The notes: a model not told the origin generated them from the letters alone. A DNA stretch of 59,265 nt from Neoconidiobolus thromboides FSU 785 (GCA_025603075.1 MU626386.1:1-59265); one strand, 5' to 3'; positions 10,532-21,827 are shown, counted from the stretch's first letter. Numbers and translations: made by a program.

Positions 10532-12403
10532 TTAATTTAACATTTTGTTTATTAAATTTAAAATAAAGGAGTGAAATATAATACGGGAATAAAAAGGATG
10601 ATTGAAATTGGATTGATTTAATAAATTAAAACTAAACTTTAATAATAATAAATTGTTATTATTTGGCTGGTAATTTAAAATACTATAAAATTTTAAATTA
10701 AATATGATAAAAAAGGTTAAGGGTATTAAGCGATCAATATAGTTGCTACTTTGATTAAAATAAATTAGAGAAGTTAAAAATTGTTTGTTCATTTGGTTTA
10801 AATGGGTGATGATTCCTTTTTCTTTTTGATGAATTTCTTGAATCTGTTTAGTCTCCTCTTTAGTTAGACTAGTATTCTTCTTATAATATATTCCTTTGTA
10901 AGATGGATATTCAATTTGTAAATACCTTTTAATAACTATTAAATACCTTAAATTCTTTTCTATTATTAAATAATTTAATACACTATTATCTATTGTATAA
11001 TTACTATTGTTATGACTGTTATTCTGATTATCGTTATTGTTGTTATTATTATCACTCTTATTATTTATATAAATTTGATTACTTTCGATATCGATAAATT
11101 TTAGTAGCGTTAATAGCTGCTTCTTATCCATTTTCCCCATTTCTCTGAACTTCAATATTAGCTTATTAAATAAATTGATACTTTTGACTACTAATACTGT
11201 ATTATAAACCCCTTGACTCTTATTAATTAAATTTTCTAATACCCTTATTACGTTGTTGTTAAACTTGACATTTACTGGTATATAATCCCAAGTATAATTT
11301 AAACATAAATACTTCATATTGACCTCATAGGTAATGTTGTTATACAATAAAAATTTCTCTATGTTTGTTGACTCATCTTTGCTGCTATATTGTATTCCAA
11401 TCATCGAACATAAACTTAATATTAACGAACCTGAAATCCAACCGAGGTTTTTGGCAATTAATAATCCTTTTAAGCCCCAAAATGAAATCATTAGTGCTTG
11501 TATATAATCCAAACTAATTTTGTTACTTAAAGGATTCAACATGAAAAGCAAGCGCTCTTCATACCCTTTAACCATTTCTTTTTCATTTAAATACATCAGA
11601 CCTACCACATACACACTAAATAACAATAATGGACTTCTTTTTTTTGATACAAAACTCTCATAACTTAGAAAAAAAGGCACATATTTGTTGAACTGCTCAA
11701 AAAAGCAATTGACACTTTTAAAAAACAATTCACTTTGGAACAAGCTGTTGATATTAATTCCCTCTTCTTGAATATTGTTTGCACTTTGCTTTATTGATAT
11801 TGAACTTAAAAATAAGTTGACCTCCACTTTTTTTTGATTCTTTAATAGATAGTCAATCCCAATATTGACATTCAAATATCGTACCCATGAACATGAAAAT
11901 AGCTCTTTAAGCAAAGGACTACTCACTTTAATTTGTTTAGGGTTATAGCTTATCGTTTTATTCATAAATCGAAACTGTATTTTATTTCTAAATGCTACTA
12001 CATTATTATTTTGATTCAAGCACTTATCATTGTCATATAATTCACTGTTTTTACGCTCACTCTTATTATTTGATACACTCCCATTACACCTATTGTTGTT
12101 TAGTACATTGCTACTACAATCACTACTTTCAGTCACTACACTACTAGACTCAATATCAGTACCACTCAAGGCTTCAATGGATCCTTCGTTGTCATTACTA
12201 TTAAGGTTGCTATAATTGCTTATCTTATAGCTAGCATAACTCTTCTTGAAGATCTTAGGATATGTACAACCTTGTTTTCTTTTAATACACGCACTACACT
12301 GCGGTTTCTTTTTATCACATTTTACTTTCCTCTGTTGACACTGGAAGCATACTTTTTCTTTTGATATGGGTTCCAAATATTTGTAATCTACCATCAACGT
12401 CAT
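10532..12403 (-). CDS. Zn2Cys6 fungal transcription factor 1
   Basis: 623 residues with an N-terminal binuclear zinc cluster, the fungal-specific Gal4-type DNA-binding domain: Cys19, 22, 29, 36, 39 and 46 in CFQCQQRKVKC...CSAC. A basic linker (KIFKKSYASYK) follows, then an Asn/Ser-rich spacer (about 60-120). The rest resembles a weakly conserved middle-homology region, helical and hydrophobic, interrupted by an Asn run (about 455-480). It converges with BTN1 (95 bp between stops). The ATG chosen is the first of two in MTLMV; the zinc cluster begins 19 residues in, the usual distance. Target genes cannot be read from sequence; the adjacent sugar transporter, in tandem on the same strand, is one possible target (inference). 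Confidence 0.9.
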   Translation of the reverse strand: MTLMVDYKYLEPISKEKVCFQCQQRKVKCDKKKPQCSACIKRKQGCTYPKIFKKSYASYKISNYSNLNSNDNEGSIEALSGTDIESSSVVTESSDCSSNVLNNNRCNGSVSNNKSERKNSELYDNDKCLNQNNNVVAFRNKIQFRFMNKTISYNPKQIKVSSPLLKELFSCSWVRYLNVNIGIDYLLKNQKKVEVNLFLSSISIKQSANNIQEEGININSLFQSELFFKSVNCFFEQFNKYVPFFLSYESFVSKKRSPLLLFSVYVVGLMYLNEKEMVKGYEERLLFMLNPLSNKISLDYIQALMISFWGLKGLLIAKNLGWISGSLILSLCSMIGIQYSSKDESTNIEKFLLYNNITYEVNMKYLCLNYTWDYIPVNVKFNNNVIRVLENLINKSQGVYNTVLVVKSINLFNKLILKFREMGKMDKKQLLTLLKFIDIESNQIYINNKSDNNNNNNDNQNNSHNNSNYTIDNSVLNYLIIEKNLRYLIVIKRYLQIEYPSYKGIYYKKNTSLTKEETKQIQEIHQKEKGIITHLNQMNKQFLTSLIYFNQSSNYIDRLIPLTFFIIFNLKFYSILNYQPNNNNLLLLKFSFNLLNQSNFNHPFYSRIIFHSFILNLINKMLN

Positions 12404-12705
12404 CTTGCTTAATCCTTAGTATTAATCAGATCGTTTGGTCTTGTTTTTTTTTGAATAACAAATATAGTCAAATAATAAATTGCTAATAAAATAAAATTGG
12501 GTTGTAATTTTATATAATTTTTAATTTAATGCTTTATTGAAGTTTAAGTTTACTTTACTTTACTCTAATTGGCTACTCTTGAGTCTATTCATGCAAAAAA
12601 TTACATAAGTAATGAGCATGAAATCATTATAATTTGAATTAAGTATAAAATAATATTACTAATATATGATAAAGAATAGTAAATTGAAAATAAAACTTCT
12701 TTTAT
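12404..12705. other. Promoter of Zn2Cys6 gene 1
   Basis: About 300 bp between the regulator start and the stop of the upstream transporter on the same strand. AT-rich, no other feature recognised. Confidence 0.5.
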
Positions 12706-14130
12706 TTAAAACAACTTTTGCACATTTAAATAAAGATTGTTTTGATTTTGTGCAACTGTGTTGTTCTTAGTTTCTGGAAATATAAAATAACTGATAATAG
12801 CTGCTATTAAAAGATAGATAGAGAATAATAAAAAGGGAGAACCAATTTGGTCTTTTGGAAAAAGCTCAGTAAATGGTAAAAATAAAGAAGCAATCAAAAA
12901 GTTACCCAACAAATTAGTTATTAATGATAAGGTAGATGCAACAGTTAAAAACTCCCCTTCAAAAAATTCACCAATTAATAAGAATGGTAAAGCACCTAAT
13001 CCAATCGAATATCCAATGATGCTCAAAAATAAGAATAAAGTTGCTAGTATTATTAAATTATAATTCAGTGAAAAAGCTAACCCAAATAATGCTACAGACA
13101 TTGTTAAACAGGAGTATAAAAACAGTACTCTTCTTCCTTTAACTTCAATAATTTTTGTAATGAACAATGTAATCATTAATTGAAATAAATTTAATAATAA
13201 TGAAATCAACTTGGCATCAACTCCTTTCAAATCTTTCAATATTGTAGTTGAGAAGTACATTATTGAATTTATACCACTCATTTGTTGTGAAATATGCAGA
13301 AACAATAATAATAATAAGCATTTGTTATATTTATTATTTAGGAATATGGATAAACAATTTTTAAAAAATGAATTATCATTACTTGTACTACTATTGATAT
13401 TTTGATTATCGTTGTCATCACTATTGTCATTCTCATGTTCTATTCCTTCTTCGATAACTTGATACTCATTTTCAGTATCATTATTCGATTTAAAATAGGA
13501 AAATAAAATAATTTGAATAAAAGGTATAATGATTCCAATGAATAAAATAAACCTCCATGAATAGAAAAATCCGATTAACATAGTAATAACAATACCTAGT
13601 ACAATGAACAACTGATTGAATGTACCTAAAAGCCCTTTGTAGTTTAACGGTGCTATTTGAGTTAAATAGATAGGTACAACCACCATTGCTATTCCAGAAC
13701 CTAATCCACATAAAGCTCTACCAATTAATAAATGAAAGTAATTAAAACTTAATGAATTGAACAGAGAACCGATAACAAAAAATATATTGTTAAGTAATAA
13801 ACTACTTTTACTATTCAACTTTGATAATAAAATGGGGGCTAAAAAGGTACCAAATAAACTAAATAAGGGTAATAATCCAGTTAAAAAGGAGAATTGATGT
13901 TTATCTAATAAAATACAGGTTGGCAAATTAGGATAAAGGTCCTGATTGTTTTTCACGACACATTCTAAAAATTCCTTTTCTGGTAAGTTGTATTCCGAAA
14001 TATGATACCCAAACTGCAAGCTTGATAAACTACCTATAATACCATATATAATTATCTTATAATCCAACTTCCTTTCGCTTTCTTCATTCCCTCTCTCATT
14101 AAAGGACACATATTCATTTTCAAAATTCAT
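12706..14130 (-). CDS. MFS sugar porter-family transporter
   Basis: 474-residue membrane protein with twelve predicted helices in the sugar-porter pattern. Visible marks: GRALCGLGSGIAMVVVPIYL around helix 4, followed by TQIAPLNYKGLLGTFNQL; a central hydrophilic loop rich in Asp/Asn (about 210-250); GRRVLFLYS after helix 8; and FPETKNNT after helix 12, the PETKG-type signature. The short N-terminus and the loop-4 sequence look closer to GLUT-like or VPS73/YBR241C-type porters than to yeast HXT proteins, so a plasma-membrane or vacuolar hexose/polyol substrate is likely but not determined. Intronless. It shares a 218-bp divergent promoter with the TPR gene. Confidence 0.88.
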   Translation of the reverse strand: MNFENEYVSFNERGNEESERKLDYKIIIYGIIGSLSSLQFGYHISEYNLPEKEFLECVVKNNQDLYPNLPTCILLDKHQFSFLTGLLPLFSLFGTFLAPILLSKLNSKSSLLLNNIFFVIGSLFNSLSFNYFHLLIGRALCGLGSGIAMVVVPIYLTQIAPLNYKGLLGTFNQLFIVLGIVITMLIGFFYSWRFILFIGIIIPFIQIILFSYFKSNNDTENEYQVIEEGIEHENDNSDDNDNQNINSSTSNDNSFFKNCLSIFLNNKYNKCLLLLLFLHISQQMSGINSIMYFSTTILKDLKGVDAKLISLLLNLFQLMITLFITKIIEVKGRRVLFLYSCLTMSVALFGLAFSLNYNLIILATLFLFLSIIGYSIGLGALPFLLIGEFFEGEFLTVASTLSLITNLLGNFLIASLFLPFTELFPKDQIGSPFLLFSIYLLIAAIISYFIFPETKNNTVAQNQNNLYLNVQKLF

Positions 14131-14348
14131 TTTATTTTAGAAAAATAAGTTAAAGTATAATTTTTAAATACAGGTGTTTATTAGATATTTTATAGCAAAT
14201 AAACGAATCAATGTTACATCATAACCTCCCAAAGAACACTCAAATGGTTGGCTTAAAAAGCATTAATAGATAATGATTGGCTTCAATATTTTATAAGACA
14301 CCTTAGTACAAATAAACACCTCACCAACTTATTTTGAATCAATAAACA

Positions 14349-15282
14349 ATGGCAGCAAAAGAAGAGATCATGCAGTTAATGAGACAAAGTATGGAGTATA
14401 GCGAAAAGCAAGATTATGACTCCAGCTTACCACTAATAACACGATTAATTGAATTGACGAAGCAAAAATCAGCATTACCTTTGTTGTCAAGGTGTACATG
14501 TTACATTCAATTAAAAAGATATGAGGAAGCTGAAAAAGATGCTCTAAAAATAATAAGTTTAGAAGATAATGAGTTAGAAGCTGGGATAGTGAAAGGATGT
14601 AGTACGTTTCATTCAGCAGCCTATTCAAGACTACATAACATTTATTGCAAATTAGAGAAAATTGAGGTGGCAAGTGAGATGTTAAAAAAAAGGAGTGTTA
14701 TTGAAGATGCAATAAAGAAAAAGAATCTAGAGAAAGAAAAGCAAAACAAAGAGAATAAAGAAGAGTTAGGAGAAGTCCAAAAACTAAAACAGATACTAAA
14801 CGATAAAGGGAAGAGATATGTTGCAAAGAAAAACTTTAAAAAAGGAATTGAAGCGTTTGAACAAAGCATAAACTTAGCAGAAGATGAAAAAACACATTCT
14901 AACTTAGCAGCTTGTTATTTGGAATTAAAAGAGTGGAATAAAGTATTATTTCATGCTAATCAAGCTTTGATCATTAACCCCAACTTTGCTAAGGCTTGGT
15001 ATCGACAAGGTAAATATTTTATTGTTTCATTTTCTACCCTCAATTGACTATAAATAAATAGGAATAGCATTGTATCAACTTAAGGAATATAATGAAGCAA
15101 TAAAAGCTTTTGAAGCTAGTTTAAAATTAAACCCTGAAGATGAAAAAATAGAAACATATTTAAAATTGGTTAAAGCTAAATCAAAGCCATCTCATTCTCA
15201 ATTGCTTCTAGCTAATGGTACTAATCTACTCTTAATAATAGGTTGTATATTAGCTCTGGTTTATTTGTTAAATCTATATTAG
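14349..15282 (+). CDS. Tail-anchored TPR protein
   Basis: Two exons: 14349-15009 and 15062-15282, with a 52-bp intron (GTAAAT...AATAG), giving 293 residues. The join restores a TPR motif reading KAWYRQGIALYQLKEYNEA, so the splice is well supported. At least two groups of tetratricopeptide repeats are visible (about 10-120 and 155-255), separated by a very charged Lys/Glu helix (about 118-150). The C-terminus is a single hydrophobic segment (LLLIIGCILALVYLLNLY) with almost nothing after it, so the protein is probably inserted post-translationally with its TPR domain in the cytosol. Tail-anchored TPR proteins generally recruit Hsp70/Hsp90 or client proteins to the ER or mitochondrial surface. 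No specific yeast orthologue recognised. Confidence 0.85.
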
Positions 15283-15451
15283 TCTATATGTGTAATGTAT
15301 AAATTTTAGTTATTACCTATAAAAATAAAATGAAAATGAAAATGAAAATGGATTTAATCTTACTTTTTATTGAATTTTAGTGATACGGCTTAATAACATA
15401 AATAAAATATACAAATAGAATTTTAATGATTAATTAACTAAGTTTATTCAA

Positions 15452-15934
15452 TTAAAGATATAATACTGAGTAAGTAAGTGCAGATAAGGCAGCAACTGAG
15501 GAATAGTGGTAAACACTTGATCTGGAACTACTAGAACCTTTAGACTTATCAGCCTCAGATTTTGAGGTATCCTTATTACCATTACCTGTCTCCTTTGGCT
15601 TATCGGTAGCCTCGGATGAAGTAGCGGTAGAGGTAGGTAAAAGTTCTTTCGTATTGATATTGGCAGCTCTACAGTGAGCTAAAACTTCGCTTTCTCTATT
15701 AGCTCTTTTACCTTGATATTCTTTGTCTTCAAGACAATTATTGTAGCACACTAAAGTGGAGTATTTTTCCTTACATAAACAAGCTTGGTCACTAGGGGCG
15801 CACTTGTCAACAACAATTTGCAATCTATCCAAGCACATTTCAATGGTTTGGACAGAGGCTTTAACGCATGTTGACTCGACGCTACTACTTAAAAGGCTAA
15901 AGCAAATAAGACTAAAAGGGACAATGAATTTCAT
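15452..15934 (-). CDS. Small Cys-rich, probably GPI-anchored surface protein
   Basis: 160 residues. Signal peptide (1-21), then a compact domain with eight Cys (23, 34, 45, 52, 54, 63, 67, 88), including a CLC motif preceded by Asp. This recalls CFEM-type fungal surface proteins, but the Cys spacing does not match the CFEM consensus well, so I do not call it CFEM. A Ser/Thr/Lys stalk (about 98-140) and a C-terminal hydrophobic stretch (SSVAALSALTYSVLYL) with small residues just before it fit a GPI-attachment signal. Likely wall- or membrane-attached; function unknown. It converges with the TPR gene (169 bp between stops). Confidence 0.8.
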   Translation of the reverse strand: MKFIVPFSLICFSLLSSSVESTCVKASVQTIEMCLDRLQIVVDKCAPSDQACLCKEKYSTLVCYNNCLEDKEYQGKRANRESEVLAHCRAANINTKELLPTSTATSSEATDKPKETGNGNKDTSKSEADKSKGSSSSRSSVYHYSSVAALSALTYSVLYL

Positions 15935-16057
15935 ATTAAGTATACAGCAGATATAATATTAATATTAAGTATATTAAGGATTGAAAAATATATTAATTAA
16001 AGTTAATAACTTTTAAATTATAATTGTTAGTTCAAAGTAAAATTTTAATTTCAAAAT

Positions 16058-16180
16058 TTACCTCGTTTTATTTCTTTTTTTTCTATCCCTAGAATCCGAA
16101 CCAGATTGGGAATTTCCAATCATATAAGTGTTCATCATTATAATTTCTACTGATTGGGTGAGATCAATATCACGTTGCAT
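16058..16180 (-). CDS. Possible 40-residue small protein
   Basis: An ATG frame of 40 codons reading MQRDIDLTQSVEII and ending in a charged tail (RDRKKRNKT). The frame stays open and protein-like for about 20 codons upstream of the ATG. The last codons overlap a good donor (AG/GTAAAT), with an ACTAAC branch-like word 20 bp further on, so the 3' end may be spliced. No family recognised. Composition is less AT-biased than the surrounding intergenic DNA, the main reason for listing it. Confidence 0.25.
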   Translation of the reverse strand: MQRDIDLTQSVEIIMMNTYMIGNSQSGSDSRDRKKRNKTR

Positions 16181-16574
16181 TTGGTTGATTATAGGGGATT
16201 TAAAGAGGATAGTAAAGTTAACAAATTGAGTAGTAAATTAAGTGCACATTTTATTTAATCCTTGGCCTATAGTAGATAATTTGATTGAAGCAAGTTAAAC
16301 AGGAAACGATGGTTTTATTTGTTTAATATCAAATATAATCTAGTTTAAAAGATATCCTGATAAAATAGACAAAAAATTCTTAGTGGATTCCACCCAGATA
16401 GACAATGATCTTAATTGGCTTATGTTTGGCTTAAAGCCCTACCAAGCACCCGGATTCATTGGTTAAAAGAAGAAAATGCAAGAGGGATTGGCTAAAAAGT
16501 AAAGAAAGGAAAGCGTTAAAACAAGTGACTGTTAAAATTTGTAAAACAATAATTTTCTATTTTTTTATTTTAAA

Positions 16575-17240
16575 ATGTCAGATAATGAAAAGCAATTGAA
16601 ATATCGAAACAATGGCTCGACATCTAACTATAATTTTGAAGCTGATAATTTATCTAGAGAGGAAGAAAACTTAAGGTAATCTAATATTTACATTTATACT
16701 TACTGATATAAAAAACTAAATAGTAACTCCGAATCCATGGAAGGGAGTGAAAAAAAAAGCAATATGAAAACAAGCATAAGTTTGAGTTCAATGGATAGTT
16801 ATGCAAGCTCGATCATACAATTAAGCGATCGAAGAAATTCAATCTTCAGTTCAGTACCAAGTATCAATAGTCCAGACGAAAAAGAAACTATTAACTTAGA
16901 TATGACCCAAAGTATATCTTTAGATGAAGGCATACCCTCAGATAGCATGTCTCATGCACTCCACACCAGTTTACCAGAGACAGCTGCTTTAGCTAGGCTC
17001 ACTTGTCAACAAGTAGATGAGATGATGAGCTTAGTTTTACAAATGATCCGAAGAATGGATATGTTGGACGAAAGGGTAGATGCTTTATTACCTACCATTA
17101 CTGAAAAGGAAAACCATGACAAAGAAGAAGAAAATTCATCTACCTTTTCATGGGTTAAAGGGTTGACTTTAGCTGCTATACCTATCTTGTTAGCTGTGTC
17201 AGTTAATTATTTTTACGGCAATAAGAAAAGAAGAAGATAA
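16575..17240 (+). CDS. Tail-anchored membrane protein of unknown function
   Basis: Two exons: 16575-16675 and 16724-17240, with a 48-bp intron (GTAATC...AAATAG), giving 205 residues. A start at the internal ATG (16737) is possible, but the exon 1 reading uses the first ATG after the A/T-rich leader and continues the Ser/Asn/Glu-rich character. The N-terminal two thirds are acidic, Ser-rich and probably disordered. A helical segment follows (about 120-150, CQQVDEMMSLVLQMIRRMD), then one hydrophobic segment (about 180-198) and a strongly basic tail, KKRRR. Tail anchors followed by a basic cluster are commonly sent to peroxisomes or the mitochondrial outer membrane; the organelle is inference. 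No homologue recognised. Confidence 0.75.
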
Positions 17241-17550
17241 AAGTATTATAATATGTATGTATTAGTGTGTGAATAATAAATAAGTTATCGTATTAAAATC
17301 ATTATCCTTATAATTTTATTTGATTATGTGTTCAATCATCACACACTAGTCTTGACTATATTATTATTTAACTACTATAAAATACTATCTCATCATCCTC
17401 TTACATGCTTCTGTATCATTGGTTCATTAACGTTATATTAATAATTGATCTTTCAAGTCAATTGTTTTATATAAAAGAATAATTTAAAATTTACTAAATT
17501 ATATACTTGTATCAAATTAATAATGATAAGATTCACCTTAACCTTGAAAT

Positions 17551-17847
17551 TTATTTAGTTTTAGAAGCGAATACTCCGGCTTCCCTTTGTTCGTCCCATT
17601 TTTCAGTCTAAATTAATAATAAATAAAGGATTATAAATACAAAGATTCAACTTACCCAAGAGGAAGGACATAAAGAACGATAATTTTTATAAAATTGTTT
17701 GCAAGCTGGGAAATCTTCACCTTTAGCGTTGATGCATTTATAATAATCTACATAGTTTTGCCAGCAGTGTTTGGTTTGGTTGGTGTTTGGGAAACGGGCG
17801 TCAAAAGGTGCAGTTTCAAGTTGAATGGTTACTTCGTTGTCACTCAT
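17551..17847 (-). CDS. COX12: Cytochrome c oxidase subunit 6B
   Basis: Two exons on the minus strand: 17847-17656 and 17607-17551, with a 48-bp intron (GTAAGT...ATTTAG), giving 82 residues; yeast Cox12 has 83. It carries the family's [18 protein letters not shown] block and the four Cys of the twin CX9C/CX10C fold ([11 protein letters not shown] and the later [12 protein letters not shown]), which are oxidised by Mia40/Erv1 in the intermembrane space. After splicing it ends [16 protein letters not shown], the conserved C-terminus, so the intron is secure. It bridges the two halves of the complex IV dimer on the intermembrane-space side. Confidence 0.96.
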
Positions 17848-18742
17848 GTTTGATTAAATCTAATTTAAAAAATGTTGTTACTAAAATCTTTCTATTTGAT
17901 TTATACGATGCTACTATCTACTGTTATTTTACTTTATTTATTTTTCACTATACTTTTAGGTTATATTAAAAATCAAGGCTTACTTTTCTCTTTTTCTAAC
18001 TAAATAAAAAACTTTTTATCTTGTTTCAATTCTTTAATCTTTATCCATCACTCTTTTCATCATTATTCAAAACTTTAATACTCAAATAATGGGATCTTAT
18101 CTTTTATCCAATGAATTAGCAGACTCAGGGCATTTGATAAGTTTCAACCAATCATAAGAGCTTGGCTAAACTAATTTTGGATCTGCTTTTTGTTGTTTTT
18201 TAATCGTTTAAAATTTATTTCGGTCCTATCAAAAAGATTGTTTTTTAATATCAATGATCGATAATGCAGAGGATTCCGTAATACATTTTTAAACAGATAA
18301 ATATTAAAATAGCACTTCGTTTTAGCTGTATCTTCTGTCATTTTTTTATGGTTTAATAATCAAAACGTTATTTAAGTAACCTATTAAAATAAGGATAGAT
18401 AGTTGAAATAAAAGTATTTTAATATTATTTAAAGATGATAAATGTTGGAAATAATATTATTACTTAGCCAAATCTGAGATATTAGAAAACTAAATTATAG
18501 TGTTTCAAAATGCTGTTTTAGGAGTAGCTTTTGAACTGAACCCTCTTATTTTATTTGTTTTATAATAAAGACTAAATTAGCATATATATTTTTTATAATA
18601 ATTACAATAAATGGTGGTGAAAATAGAATATTGTCCAATGAAATTAAAGCAACTTAATCTAAATTTAAAAATAAATATCATAATGTAACATATTAAAAAC
18701 TTTAAAGAAAAAGAAGCTACAATAATAAAAAGAGTGTATTTT
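17848..18742. other. Intergenic region, nothing recognised
   Basis: About 0.9 kb between the COX12 start and the stop of the next minus-strand gene. It includes CCAAT-type words near 18150 but no gene or repeat that I can support. The plus-strand open frame at 17787-17969 overlaps COX12 antisense and is not a gene. Confidence 0.6.
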
Positions 18743-19804
18743 TTAAATTAATAGAACAGCTAGTCTTGCTATAGTAGCATCTAAAACGAATAAGAGTAAG
18801 GCAAAAGGATTCATGGGATCATCAGGATAAAAAGAGTTTAATGAATTTAACCAGCATTCAAATAAAGTCTGATCCGTCTTTATAAAGTTAATATTCGTTA
18901 ATTTTAGTAGCACCAAAAAGTCATTCAGCAGATGTTTAACATAATCACTATGTTCACATCTTAAGAAGTAAAATAAATTATTGATATCCAAAATAGGCAC
19001 TTTGCAATGAAAATTATGAAAATAATTTACGATGCTTTGTATCTGAGCCGTATTCAATTTGTCATGTGGCAAGTCCCCTAAATATAACACTAACTTAACA
19101 AAATCAATACCGTATTCCGTCAACGGCCAATTGTTTAATTTTTGTAACTCTTCTTTAGGTGGTACTAACATATGGTAACTCCCCGTCGTTTTTTTAGGAA
19201 CTGACACAGGTTCACTCAAATTATACAAGACATCATCATTTGTATTGCTTGAGGCGCTAGTCATCGTTTTGTTGCTACCACTATTGCTATTATTACTGTT
19301 AATGTTATTCATTTTTTCCATCATATGCGATAGATTTTCATTAGCAAACTCATCTTCCTCTTCAAAGTCATTTGGATGAAAACGTGGTGTAGCTATCTCA
19401 CTATGTCTTTTAGTCAAACTGACTGGATTTAAATCATGCTCTTTCAAAAATGGTGAAGGCATTTCATTATACGAGAATAAAGATCCTAACTCTTTCATTA
19501 TCGATGGTGAGCTTGATCTCGATTGTTCGCTTGAAGTATTAAATAGTAATCCAGCAGTATTTGTATTGATTGTGCTAACAATTTGTGGACGATGTTGATC
19601 AGAAAGAGTACATGCCCTATTCCTTGCTCCTTTAGGCCCTCTTTTAAGGATCGGTTTTTCATAACTACAATCCCCTTTGTTATGTTTTATACAATTCATA
19701 CATGCCATATTGCCATCACATTTGATTTTCCTTCTTCGACAAAAATCGCATGCCCTTTTCACTAATTCTCGAACACCTGTATGTCCTGTTTCTTCTTCAA
19801 ACAT
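18743..19804 (-). CDS. Zn2Cys6 fungal transcription factor 2 (short)
   Basis: 353 residues. N-terminal binuclear zinc cluster: Cys19, 22, 29, 35, 38 and 46 in CDFCRRRKIKC...CMNC, followed by the basic linker KPILKRGPKG, a linker style shared with several carbohydrate- and stress-responsive regulators. The middle is Ser/Asn-rich (about 60-200). The C-terminal part (LTEYGIDFVKLVLYLGDLP onward) looks like the start of a regulatory domain that stops after about 140 residues, much shorter than typical (400-600). It may be a naturally short form, a truncation, or missing a 3' exon. Targets unknown. Confidence 0.88.
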   Translation of the reverse strand: MFEEETGHTGVRELVKRACDFCRRRKIKCDGNMACMNCIKHNKGDCSYEKPILKRGPKGARNRACTLSDQHRPQIVSTINTNTAGLLFNTSSEQSRSSSPSIMKELGSLFSYNEMPSPFLKEHDLNPVSLTKRHSEIATPRFHPNDFEEEDEFANENLSHMMEKMNNINSNNSNSGSNKTMTSASSNTNDDVLYNLSEPVSVPKKTTGSYHMLVPPKEELQKLNNWPLTEYGIDFVKLVLYLGDLPHDKLNTAQIQSIVNYFHNFHCKVPILDINNLFYFLRCEHSDYVKHLLNDFLVLLKLTNINFIKTDQTLFECWLNSLNSFYPDDPMNPFALLLFVLDATIARLAVLLI

Positions 19805-20419
19805 AGTGTACTTTTAATTTTATAGTAAAGATTAAAAGGATTAAAAGGAATTGATACTTTTGTCTTCTTTTACTTAGCTTATAACTTAAATACGAATATC
19901 CTCAATGTTCCAATAAATTTCAAGTCAAACTTCTAATGTTTAATGTGATTGGTAGTTATTTATTATAGCCAATTAAATGCATTTTGCTGATGTAATTCAT
20001 CCTTTTGACCGCATCTAAAAATAAAAATTTAAGAATATCTCTTACTGTCAATTAAGAACCAATTATTTTAACAAAGGTTATAAATAAAAGTATGCTGTAA
20101 CTTTAATATTTTGTATATAATATTTTGTAATTTGGTGATTTATAATGATTTATTAGGAAGGAATTTTATTTATAGACCAAATTAATTGGTCAACCATTTT
20201 GTGAAAATAATAAGTCTATTAAATAATTCTTAAATAAAATAACAGGCGAAATAGTATGTTCCAAATTATATTTTGTTACTTTTAACATTATTTAGCTCTC
20301 TTTTCCTTAATTATAATAAACTACATTTTTTAACTTATATAGGTTTATTTAGTTATATTTTGACGCATAACAATAACAAGTGGTTGAAACTAATATTTAT
20401 TTGGCATTAATGTTAACAT
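19805..20419. other. Intergenic region, nothing recognised
   Basis: About 0.6 kb of AT-rich DNA that includes the promoter of Zn2Cys6 gene 2; no other feature seen. Confidence 0.55.
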
Positions 20420-20872
20420 TCAAGCTTGTCCAGATCTGGTGTAAACCCAAGGCGTAATATATAATCCAAATAAAGCTAATAGTAGGAGCACCCAGAACCC
20501 ATTACCGATTGCTCGGTAATTTAAAAAGTGGAGCATGCAACTAATTGCTAAAGAGAATAAAACAATTAAAGAGAACACGTCACCCGAAGTCTTGCTTCCA
20601 CCAACTATTACATTAAGAATAACGCCAACAGATAAGAACAAAAAGGCTTTAAGTAATCGATGATCATTTTTTTCAATATTTACAATGTGATCTTTATGAG
20701 TGGTAGCGATACCTGTTTCTTCAGTATGAGCTACAGTGGGCCCATGCGAATATTGTAAACTGTTATCACCATTTTTTAAATGAATACTTAATAACACTAA
20801 ACTGTTTAAAAACCATAGTAAAAAGGTTACAAATACGGCACTAAATTGAATTAAATAAGGTTCACTAAACAT
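20420..20872 (-). CDS. Small four-helix membrane protein, unknown
   Basis: 150 residues with four hydrophobic segments (about 8-30, 72-92, 98-118 and 124-142) and a hydrophilic loop (about 32-68) between the first and second. There is a short N-terminus and a C-terminus YTRSGQA. No family recognised. The codon and base pattern and the clean ATG (MFSEPYL) make it a believable gene. It is the last gene before the repeat island. Confidence 0.7.
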   Translation of the reverse strand: MFSEPYLIQFSAVFVTFLLWFLNSLVLLSIHLKNGDNSLQYSHGPTVAHTEETGIATTHKDHIVNIEKNDHRLLKAFLFLSVGVILNVIVGGSKTSGDVFSLIVLFSLAISCMLHFLNYRAIGNGFWVLLLLALFGLYITPWVYTRSGQA

Positions 20873-21827
20873 TATATTAATTTAAATTATTTGAATTATT
20901 TAGTTGTTTTGGTTTTGGTCTTTGTTTATATACATTCATATTTACTTAGTTTACTGTTTAACACTTTAACTTATTGATTACTGTGATTAAAAGTAATCAA
21001 TTCATCATAGTGATATTTATTTAAGTTGATAAAAACAATTATGCCTTCATCTTTCTAAAGCATTGTTTTTGTTATTTATGATATAAATAGATTCGATTAT
21101 AGCGAAATAGTAATTAAATCCAGGTTTATAGTATTAGATATGTTATTGTATTTTAAATTTGTAGGTATGAAAATTATACCATAATATATACGACTTATAA
21201 AAAATAATGATTAAATGCTTACGTTTTATAACAAATGACCTATAAGGATAGTCACAAATTATTAGTTAAATTTAAGAGAATAACGAATAATATTAAATCT
21301 TAATTTTAGAGCTTATTCTATATTAATTTTCTAAACTAGTAGTAATGATTAAATTAAAGATAGAATTTAAACCTATAAATTTATCAATAAAATTGATAGG
21401 ATTACTAATGTAATTTCTAGATAAATCTACTTTATAAAAACCAAAAACCTTGTTGTTTGGTCATTAAAAACTTGATTTAAATTTTAGCTTTATATTATTT
21501 TCAAAGGGTATACTTTCCTTAATATTTTGCACAGTTGACATAAAATTTCAAGTTTTAAAAAAATTAAATCATCTTTGCAAAAAATTTGTCATTTACTTGA
21601 GAAAAACTTTGCTCTACTTTAGAATAATTTAAGCCTGCTTTTCTTATTTGATATCAAAATAAGTAGAATTTTCCTTAAGCAGGAAACTTTTTTTGCAAAG
21701 CTGATGTAATTTTTAACTTGATAGAATTTTATTTCTTAAATATGCAAATATTTATAAAAATATTTTTTTGAAAGTATGTATAATTTGGTTTAGATTTTAT
21801 CCTAGCTATAATGTATATTTAAACAAA

